A stretch of DNA of 64,000 nucleotides from Xanthomonas sacchari. Lineage in GTDB: Bacteria > Pseudomonadota > Gammaproteobacteria > Xanthomonadales > Xanthomonadaceae. Shown here piece after piece: positions 57,825-64,000 of the stretch (positions are counted from its first letter, which is position 1; each line of letters begins with the position of its first letter). The stretch covers positions 620,001 to 684,000 of the forward strand of contig NZ_CP132343.1 of the NCBI RefSeq assembly GCF_040529065.1. Direction: 5' to 3'. The notes beneath the pieces were generated by a model. The model ran no database searches. It worked only from the letters and a program-made list of their open reading frames with translations, and was not told where the DNA came from. The translations under genes were made by a program, and so were the position numbers.

Positions 57825-60800
57825 ATGCCGCCGAACCCGCTCGCCGACAGGAAGCGCGACCGTCGCTTTCGGCACAGCCTGCGGCGCGTCACGCGCGCGC
57901 CGGTGCGGGCGATCGCGACCTGGGGGCTGGTGCTGGCGGTGCTGCTGGCCGCCGGCCTGGTGCTGGTGCTGGCGCAGGACCGCCATCACCGCCTGGCGGC
58001 GGCGCAGCGGCAGAGCCTGGCGTTGGCCACCGGCAGCGACCGCCTGCTGCAGTTGCAACTGGACAATCTCGGCCAGGCGCTGCATGGCGAGGGCCTGGGC
58101 GCACAGGCGCTGCTGGCGGAGGCGCCGGCACGCGCCCCCGACCTGATCGACGCCTCGCTGCACGGCCTGCTGGCGCGGCATCCGGAGCTGCACGACGTGG
58201 CCTTGCTGGATGCGCAGGGCCAACGCCGCTTCGGCGGTGCCGGCGATCCGGACCTGCGCGCCTGGATGGCGCGCGCGCGCTGCGGCGGCCGGGTCTGCGT
58301 GAGTCCGCCGCTGCACCTGGCCGACGGCACGGCAGTGGTGCGTGTCGCCGTGCCCTGGGGGTCGGACGGCTGGGTGGATGCGCAATGGCGGGTGGCCGCG
58401 CTGCAGCGCATCGTGCAGGGCACCGACAGCGGGCGCGACGGCATCGTCGCGCTGACCGACGCGCAAGGCCTGCTGCTCGCCGCCAGCCGCCCGCTCGCCG
58501 CTGGCCAGTCGCGCCTGTCACAGGCGCTGGCGCAGCCGATGCCGCACGGCGGCGCGCTTGGCGTGCGTCGCGATGTCTTCGATGCCACGCCGCGGATCCT
58601 GGCGGTGAGTGGCGGCGGCGCGTATCCGTTGCTGGCCGTGGCCGGCGTGGGGTTGCGCGAGACGCTGTCCGGCTGGTGGTGGTTCGTTGCGGCGGCGGCG
58701 CTGGTGTACGTGCTGTACCTGCTTGGCCTGGCCTATCTGCTCGGCAGCCTGCGCCGCGCCGAGCGGCGCCAGCGCCACCTGCTGCAGCGGCTGCGTCGCG
58801 GCGACGAGGACCTGCGCCTGGCCCATGGCATGGGCGGCATCGGCACCTGGCGCATCGACATCGCGCAGCGCGTGCTGCGCCTGTCCGAGCCGACCGGGGC
58901 GATGTTCGGCCTGCAACGCATGCAGATGCCCATCGAGGCGTTCCTGGAGCGGCTCCACGTCGAGGATCGCGCGCGGGTGGAGCAGTTGTACGAGGACGCC
59001 GCGCAGGGGCGCGCGGACTACAACACCGTCTATCGCATGCACCTGCCCGACGGGCGCCTGCGCTGGCTGGCCGCGCGCGGCGCGCTGGTGCGCACGCGCG
59101 AGGGCATGTGCATGACCGGTGCGGTGCAGGACGTCAGCGACCGGGTGGCGGCGCAGGCGCGCCTGCTCGATGCCGAGCGGCAGTTCCGCCTGGTGTTCGA
59201 CCGCAATCCGCTGCCGTACTGGGTGTTCGCCGTCGACAGCCTGCGCTTTTTGGAAGTGAACCGGGCCGCGGTGCGCCAGTACGGCTACAGCCGCGAGGAA
59301 TTCCTGGCGATGGACCTGCGCGACCTGCGCCCGTCGGAGGATGTCGAGCGCTTGCTGCAGGACGTGCGCAAGCCGCGCGAGGGCTTCGACGCGCCGAGCG
59401 TGTGGACGCACCGGCGCAAGGACGGCAGCCTGTTGTCGGTATGTATCCACAGCGCCGACCTGGAATTCGGCGGCGTGCCGGCGCGGCTGATTCTGGCCGA
59501 GGATGTCACCGAACGCCTGGCCCACGAGCGCGAACTGGCCTATCTCGCGCGCCACGACTTCGGTACCGGTCTGCTCAAGCCGCATGCGCTGGCCGAGGCG
59601 CTGCGCGCGCAGCGCGGCGGCTACGCCATCGCCTACGTGCAGGTGCGCGGCCTGGCCCTGATCGGCGACACCCTTGGCCGCGCCGCCGGCGATGCAGTCC
59701 GCAGCACGGTGGCCGGGCGCATCCGCACGCTCGGCGAGCGCTTCGGCCTGAGCGCGCACCAGCCGGCGCAGGACTTCGTGCTGGCGATCCTCGACCCGCA
59801 GTCCCTGCCGCAGGCCTTGCAGGCGCTGCAGGAGGCGTTGCATACCCCGGTACAGGGCGGCGAGTTCGCCCAGCAACTGCAGGCGCACATCGGCGTGGCG
59901 CTGTGTCCGGACGATGCCGCCGATGCCGACGAGGCCATCGGCAGCGCCGCCCAGGCCGCGCATGCGGCACAGGCCGAGGGTCGCAGCCTGGTGCGCTTCG
60001 ATCGCGCCATGGCCGCGCGCACCGGCGAACGCCTGCGCCTGGCCGGGCGCCTGCAGCAGGCGATCGAGCGGCAGGAATTCGAGTTGCATTTCCAGCCGAT
60101 CATGGACGCGGTCAGCGGTGCGCCGCGCGAACTGGAAGCGCTGGTGCGCTGGCCGCAGGCCGATGGCGGCTTCATCGCGCCGGATGCGTTCATCCAGTTG
60201 TGCGAGGACACCGGGCTGATCCTGCCGCTGGGGCGCTGGGTGATGCACGCGGCGGCGCGCGCGCGCCGCGCACTGGCCGACCACGGATGGCCGAACCTGC
60301 CGGTGGCGGTGAACGTGTCGGCGCTGCAGTTCTTCGATGGCGACCTGGTCGCCGACCTGGTGCAGGCGTGTGCCGAGGCCGGGCTGGCCGTCGACGGCCT
60401 GCAGTTGGAACTGACCGAAAGCAGCCTGATGCGGCAGCCGCAGCAGGCCGGCGACGTGCTGCGGCAACTGCGTGCGCTGGGCGTGCGCGTGGCCCTGGAC
60501 GATGTCGGCACCGGTTTCTCCAGCATGGCGTATCTGCGCGACCTGCCGCTGGACACGCTGAAGATCGACCGCAGCTTCGTCGCCGAGGTCGACCGCGATC
60601 CGCGCAATGCCTCGATCTGCCAGGCGCTGCTGACCCTGGGCCATTGCCTGGGGCTGGACGTGGTCGCCGAAGGCGTGGAAACCGAGGCGCAGCTGCGCTG
60701 GCTGCGCGCGCACGGCTGTGGCGGCGTGCAGGGCTATCTGCTCGGGCGTCCGGCCCCGTTGGCGACGGTGCTGCAGCGGCTCGGCGCGGTCACAGCATGA
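57825..60800 (+). CDS. Membrane PAS-GGDEF(degenerate)-EAL c-di-GMP phosphodiesterase
   Basis: 991 aa from ATG 57825. Layout: membrane helix ~32-52 (ATWGLVLAVLLAAGLVLVLAQ), periplasmic sensor ~53-275 (ARHPELHDVALLDAQGQRRFGG, dCache-like), second helix ~283-305, PAS 1 ~340-440, PAS 2 ~455-570 (LVFDRNPLPYWVFAVDSLRFLEVNRAAV), GGDEF remnant ~580-715 with PAQDF instead of GGDEF, and an EAL domain ~740-985. The EAL catalytic set looks complete: EAL at 771-773 (ELEALVRW), NVSALQF, LELTES, LDDVGTGFSSM, LKIDRSFV, AEGVETEAQ and QGYLLGRP. It should therefore degrade c-di-GMP, with the GGDEF part regulatory. Its stop overlaps the Rieske gene by 11 bp. Confidence 0.93.
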   Translation: MPPNPLADRKRDRRFRHSLRRVTRAPVRAIATWGLVLAVLLAAGLVLVLAQDRHHRLAAAQRQSLALATGSDRLLQLQLDNLGQALHGEGLGAQALLAEAPARAPDLIDASLHGLLARHPELHDVALLDAQGQRRFGGAGDPDLRAWMARARCGGRVCVSPPLHLADGTAVVRVAVPWGSDGWVDAQWRVAALQRIVQGTDSGRDGIVALTDAQGLLLAASRPLAAGQSRLSQALAQPMPHGGALGVRRDVFDATPRILAVSGGGAYPLLAVAGVGLRETLSGWWWFVAAAALVYVLYLLGLAYLLGSLRRAERRQRHLLQRLRRGDEDLRLAHGMGGIGTWRIDIAQRVLRLSEPTGAMFGLQRMQMPIEAFLERLHVEDRARVEQLYEDAAQGRADYNTVYRMHLPDGRLRWLAARGALVRTREGMCMTGAVQDVSDRVAAQARLLDAERQFRLVFDRNPLPYWVFAVDSLRFLEVNRAAVRQYGYSREEFLAMDLRDLRPSEDVERLLQDVRKPREGFDAPSVWTHRRKDGSLLSVCIHSADLEFGGVPARLILAEDVTERLAHERELAYLARHDFGTGLLKPHALAEALRAQRGGYAIAYVQVRGLALIGDTLGRAAGDAVRSTVAGRIRTLGERFGLSAHQPAQDFVLAILDPQSLPQALQALQEALHTPVQGGEFAQQLQAHIGVALCPDDAADADEAIGSAAQAAHAAQAEGRSLVRFDRAMAARTGERLRLAGRLQQAIERQEFELHFQPIMDAVSGAPRELEALVRWPQADGGFIAPDAFIQLCEDTGLILPLGRWVMHAAARARRALADHGWPNLPVAVNVSALQFFDGDLVADLVQACAEAGLAVDGLQLELTESSLMRQPQQAGDVLRQLRALGVRVALDDVGTGFSSMAYLRDLPLDTLKIDRSFVAEVDRDPRNASICQALLTLGHCLGLDVVAEGVETEAQLRWLRAHGCGGVQGYLLGRPAPLATVLQRLGAVTA

Positions 60801-61803
60801 TCTCCACGTCGTGGCCGCTGCCCGGCGCCGGCAGCGGCTCGCCGTCCCAGTAGCGGCGCAGCGGTTCGCGCACCAGGTCCAGCGCGGTGGAGGCGCCGCG
60901 CGCGCCGGGATAGCGCTGCAGGTTGCGCGACTGCAGCGCGAGCATGCGCCGGTCCTGCTCGCCGACCCGACGCAGCAGCGGCCACACCAGTAGGCGTACC
61001 GCCCACGCCGGCGCCCAGCGCCCTTCCACGTGCAGGCTGGCGAAAACGTCGGTGCTGCGCATGCCGAGCGGGGTGAAGTGCAGGCTGATCCGCACGCGGC
61101 CGCCGCGCGCGTAGCGGTACTCGATCTGCGCGCTGCCGGGGGCGGCGAAGTGCGCGCGTTCCAGCGTGCGCGGCGATTCGAACAAGCGGTACAGCCAGCC
61201 GCTCTGTGCCGCGGCGCCGCGGTAGTCCACGTGGAAGCCTTCCTCGGTGTGGCGCAGTTCGGCACGCATCGCGGTGCGCGCGCCGCCGCGCCGCACCAGC
61301 CCCGGATGCAGCAGATGGGTGTGCAGCGGGTCGAGGAAGTTCTCCAGCGCATCGACCACGTGTGCGTCCCAGCGGGTGCGCCACAGGAAGCGCCGCGCCG
61401 ACGGCTGCAGCGCCTGCACCAGCTGCGATGGCGCGTTGGCGCCTTCCGGATCGGGACGCAGCCAGATCAGGCCGTCGTGCTCGCGTGCGGCGAAGGCGCG
61501 GACGCGCACGGCCGGCGGCGTCTGCCCGGGCGGCAGGCCGGGAATCTCGCGCAGCGCGCCGCCGCGGTCGAAGCCCCAGCCGTGATACGGGCAGGACAGC
61601 CCGTCGCCGGTAGCGCAGCCGGCCGACAACGGCGCGTGCCGGTGCGGACAGCGGTCCTCCAGCGCGAGCAGGCCGCCGTCGGCGCAACGCGCGATCGCTG
61701 CATGCCGGTCCATCACCGTCACCGCCAGCGGCTGCCGCCGCAACGCCGCGGCGGGTGCGACGGCGAACCAGTGCCGGTACAGCGACGGATGCCAGGCGCT
61801 CAT
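60790..61803 (-). CDS. Rieske non-haem iron oxygenase, alpha subunit type
   Basis: 337 aa from ATG 61803. The Rieske [2Fe-2S] ligands are intact: C52-P-H54 (DRCPHRHAPLS) and C71-P-Y-H74 (SCPYHGWGFD). The mononuclear iron site is the N155-x2-D158-x2-H161-x4-H166 pattern in DALENFLDPLHTHLLHPG. This is typical of ring-hydroxylating or demethylating oxygenases of the VanA/CAO-like group, which need a separate reductase that is not nearby. Substrate unknown. Its 3' end overlaps the convergent EAL gene by 11 bp. Confidence 0.87.
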   Translation of the reverse strand: MSAWHPSLYRHWFAVAPAAALRRQPLAVTVMDRHAAIARCADGGLLALEDRCPHRHAPLSAGCATGDGLSCPYHGWGFDRGGALREIPGLPPGQTPPAVRVRAFAAREHDGLIWLRPDPEGANAPSQLVQALQPSARRFLWRTRWDAHVVDALENFLDPLHTHLLHPGLVRRGGARTAMRAELRHTEEGFHVDYRGAAAQSGWLYRLFESPRTLERAHFAAPGSAQIEYRYARGGRVRISLHFTPLGMRSTDVFASLHVEGRWAPAWAVRLLVWPLLRRVGEQDRRMLALQSRNLQRYPGARGASTALDLVREPLRRYWDGEPLPAPGSGHDVEIML

Positions 61804-61846
61804 GCCGGTGGCGTGGCGCGCATGGCGTGCCGCGCGCCTGGGGCGC

Positions 61847-63034
61847 TCATGCGACGATGGTGCCGGCGATGCGGTTGCGGCCGGCGCGCTTGGCCGCGTA
61901 CAGCGCCTGGTCGGCGGCCAGCACCAGGGTCTGCCACGGCGCTTGCGCGCGCGGCGAGAGGCAATAGCCGATGCTCACCGTGCACACCGGCGATGCCTCC
62001 GCTGCGGCGTCGATCTGCTGCTGTTCGATGCGCCGCCGCAGGCGCTCGGCGAGGTCGCGCACCTGCGCCTCGTCGCCATGCGGCATCAGCACCATGAACT
62101 CCTCGCCGCCGATGCGCGCGAGCAGGTTTGGGGTATGGATGTGCTGCGCCAGCGTCTGCGCGATGGCGACCAGCACCTGGTCGCCGATCGCATGGCCGAA
62201 GCGGTCGTTGATCGCCTTGAAATGGTCCACGTCGATCATCAGCACCGCGATCGACGCCTGCCTGCGCGCGGCATCGTGGGTCGCCGCCTCGCCACGCTCC
62301 CACATCACCCGGCGGTTGGTCACCCCGGTCAGCGGATCCTGCGAGGCGTGCCGCCGCAGTTCCGCGTTCATTTCGCGGGTCAGCATCCACAGGAAGCCGG
62401 GGGTGATGCTGGCGGTCAGCACGATGCGCGAGAGCAGGCCGAAGTTGGTGGTCGGGTCGTAGCTGGTATCGGCATCGGGATGCAGCGCCCACCAGGCGAT
62501 CCGCAGTCCCACCATGCCCGCCCACAGGAAATGGCAGACGGCGGTGAAGCGCGCCGCCGAGCGCACCACGCTGTCGGCATAGCGCCACAGCGCAACGGCC
62601 GTGGCGGCGGTCAGCAGGCCGCGCACCATGCCGCCGAAGATCACCATGATCCGGTGATCGTGGTTGGCGTAGTACAGGCTGTACAGTTCCAGTGCGCACA
62701 GCAGCGCGACCGGCAACAGCAGCGTCCATTGCAGCAGCGGACGCCGCAGATAGGCGTTCACCGCCACCAGCGTCAGCATGGTGGCCACGTCCAGGATGAC
62801 GTTGCCGATGTGGTTGACCCAGAAGTTGGTGACGTTCCAGGCCGGCGCCAGCAGGATGCCGAAACCCAGGGCGAACACGCCGTAGCTCAGCGCCAGCAGC
62901 AACAGGCTGCGCGCGTGCCGTTCCTTGCGGCCGGTGACGTACAGGGCCAGGAACATCGCCGAGGACACTGCCGCGAGCAACGCGTTGACGATCAGCAGGG
63001 TGCCGGCATGGGCCAGATGCGCAATCCATTCCAC
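61847..63034 (-). CDS. Membrane diguanylate cyclase (GGDEF)
   Basis: 395 aa from GTG 63034; the 27 residues further upstream in frame (PNSRHTRCLILCRTCNTPS) are Arg/Cys-rich and not family-like, so I cut them. Six or seven membrane helices (~10-32, 44-62, 78-95, 103-123, 131-150, 165-185, 203-220) form a sensor; the GGDEF domain (~225-395) has DPLTGVTNRRVMWERGE, DVDHFKAINDRFGHAIGDQVL, the signature GGEEF at 309-313, and TVSIGYCLS. Residues are intact for GTP binding, so it probably makes c-di-GMP. The RxxD inhibition site four residues before GGEEF is absent (TPNL), so feedback control may be lacking. The EAL protein encoded nearby acts on the same molecule. Confidence 0.9.
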   Translation of the reverse strand: MEWIAHLAHAGTLLIVNALLAAVSSAMFLALYVTGRKERHARSLLLLALSYGVFALGFGILLAPAWNVTNFWVNHIGNVILDVATMLTLVAVNAYLRRPLLQWTLLLPVALLCALELYSLYYANHDHRIMVIFGGMVRGLLTAATAVALWRYADSVVRSAARFTAVCHFLWAGMVGLRIAWWALHPDADTSYDPTTNFGLLSRIVLTASITPGFLWMLTREMNAELRRHASQDPLTGVTNRRVMWERGEAATHDAARRQASIAVLMIDVDHFKAINDRFGHAIGDQVLVAIAQTLAQHIHTPNLLARIGGEEFMVLMPHGDEAQVRDLAERLRRRIEQQQIDAAAEASPVCTVSIGYCLSPRAQAPWQTLVLAADQALYAAKRAGRNRIAGTIVA

Positions 63035-63176
63035 AGATGTTCCGGGCCGCAGCGGCGATGGGGTGTTGCAGGTGCGGCAAAGTATAAGGCAGCGTGTGTG
63101 CCTGGAATTCGGCAAGGCACGCCGAGTTCGTGCTGAAAACGGTTACGGAGTGCAAAACGCGGGGTGCGGACCCCAG

Positions 63177-64000
63177 TCACAGCCGATAGCGGCGCATCAG
63201 CGGCACGCCGATGCGCCGGGTCAGCGTGCCGAGCGCGGCGATCGGCTGGCGCCGTCGCAACGGTAGATGCCGCGCATCGACCGCGCTGTACTCGATGACC
63301 GGCACGCCGCCGCGCTGGCGCTTGAAGCTGGCTGCGCCGGCGCTCTGGTTGAGGCGCTGGCCGTACCGGCGCGCATGGTCGATGCCGCAGGCGGTGAGGG
63401 TGCGGTACAGCGCCAGCCGCTGCGGCAGCTGCAGGTCGTAGCCGACGATCGGTGCGGTGACGGTGCCGCCGATGCCGAACAGCCCGGTGATGCACACCAG
63501 CTGTCCGTCGCCATCGCGGAAGCCGTCGAAGCGCAGCAGCCCGGCGCGGTGCCAGGCGCGCAGGAAGCCGGCGTGGTAGGCCGGATTGCAGCGCGAATAT
63601 TTTTCCAGATACAGCTGCGCATACAGCGCGGCGATGCGCGGGTAGTCGGCCTCGCCGATGGCGTCGTTGCCGCAGCGCTGCAGGTCGCGCCGGTCGACCA
63701 GCTTGAGGTCGCGGGCCAGGTCGCGATGGCGCAGCAACTGCGGCCAGTCCTCGTACAGATAGACCTGGCGGCTGCCGATCAGGGTGAAGCCCTCGGCCTG
63801 CAGCGCGTGCAGCCACTGCGGCGTGTCCACCGCGTTGAGCGAGCGGAACCACAGCGCGTGGTCGGGCCAGCGCGTGCGTGCGGCGTCCAGCAGGGTGCGC
63901 AGCCCGGTCGGCGGCAACGGCGGGTACAGGTTGGTGGACAGCAGCCAATTGTTGAGGGTGACTGCGCGGTCGATCCGTGCCCAGTCCAGCCAGGCGCCGA
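63177..64000 (-). CDS. GNAT-like protein, N-terminus cut by window end
   Basis: The frame runs from stop 63177 to the last base without a stop, so the gene begins outside; TTG 63917 is only an internal start. Visible text: WLDWARIDRAVTLNNWLLSTNLYPPLPPTGLRTLLDAARTRWPDHALWFRSLN, then FTLIGSRQVYLYEDWPQLLRHRDLARDL, EADYPRIAALYAQLYLEKYSRCNPAYHAGFLRAWHRAGLLRFDGFRDG, TAPIVGYDLQLPQRLALYRTLTA, HARRYGQRLNQSAGAASFKRQRGG. Order (LNNWLLSTNLYP ... FK-R-G) is that of GNAT-fold proteins of the FemAB-related kind seen in xanthomonads. Acyl acceptor unknown; catalytic residues cannot be judged without the start. Confidence 0.65.
   Translation of the reverse strand, partial: GAWLDWARIDRAVTLNNWLLSTNLYPPLPPTGLRTLLDAARTRWPDHALWFRSLNAVDTPQWLHALQAEGFTLIGSRQVYLYEDWPQLLRHRDLARDLKLVDRRDLQRCGNDAIGEADYPRIAALYAQLYLEKYSRCNPAYHAGFLRAWHRAGLLRFDGFRDGDGQLVCITGLFGIGGTVTAPIVGYDLQLPQRLALYRTLTACGIDHARRYGQRLNQSAGAASFKRQRGGVPVIEYSAVDARHLPLRRRQPIAALGTLTRRIGVPLMRRYRL

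Noticed and set aside
58518-61352. 944-codon minus-strand frame opposite the EAL gene
   Set aside because: The opposite strand carries clear PAS, EAL and Rieske motifs; this frame has none and crosses two real genes.

Overview
The window is visibly GC-rich (with the long antisense shadow ORFs this produces) and gene-dense on both strands. It looks like chromosome from Xanthomonas or a very close relative. The support is: a protein with the Xanthomonadales VirD4-interacting domain (XVIPCD, the recruitment tag of the X-type T4SS) beside a lysozyme-inhibitor-like partner; two tandem secreted GH5-CBM2 cellulases of the engXCA type; a TonB-dependent siderophore receptor; a periplasmic trehalase; a GH30 glucuronoxylanase; and many REP-like palindromes built on GTAGGAGCGGCTTCAGCCGC. 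I saw no rRNA, tRNA, CRISPR array, insertion sequence or phage integrase.

Layout. 1-2453: 3' part of a T4SS effector facing a probable periplasmic immunity gene. 2745-7680: exported proteins, namely a small periplasmic protein, an S41 peptidase, and a cassette of two related HExxH proteins flanking a third lipoprotein. 7856-13448: SPFH lipoprotein, polysaccharide deacetylase, tRNA 2'-phosphotransferase (kptA), DUF2076, then a gene-poor stretch with a 26-bp palindrome and an ATCTATTC repeat array. 13449-22021: alpha/beta hydrolase, GH30 xylanase, GH42 beta-galactosidase, small membrane proteins, DUF1615 lipoprotein, and a LysR regulator divergent from a quinone-reductase-like flavoprotein. 22041-32653: methyltransferase, DMT exporter, tail-fibre-like small protein, CycA-type permease, CorA/ZntB transporter, AraC regulator, periplasmic cyclohexadienyl dehydratase (pheC) and a lytic transglycosylase. 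32661-37927: M28-like peptidase, trehalase, GAF protein with degenerate GGDEF. 37928-38643: gene relics. 38644-46903: M16 peptidase, twin cellulases, M28 peptidase. 46900-53065: membrane protein, APC permease, a three-gene cassette with two degenerate type II dehydroquinase-like proteins, and a LytS/LytTR two-component system. 53066-55740: REP cluster and TonB receptor. 56003-64000: membrane protein, MpaB-like oxygenase, GGDEF(degenerate)-EAL protein, Rieske oxygenase, GGDEF cyclase and a truncated GNAT-like gene.

Taken together the region carries plant-polymer breakdown (GH5 x2, GH30, GH42, trehalase), envelope proteins and proteases, iron uptake and c-di-GMP signalling, as expected of a plant-associated Xanthomonas. 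The parts least explained by known families are the HExxH lipoprotein cassette (5311-7680), the degenerate dehydroquinase cassette (49306-50387), the relic patch at 37982-38364 and the regulatory-looking repeats at 12877-13035.
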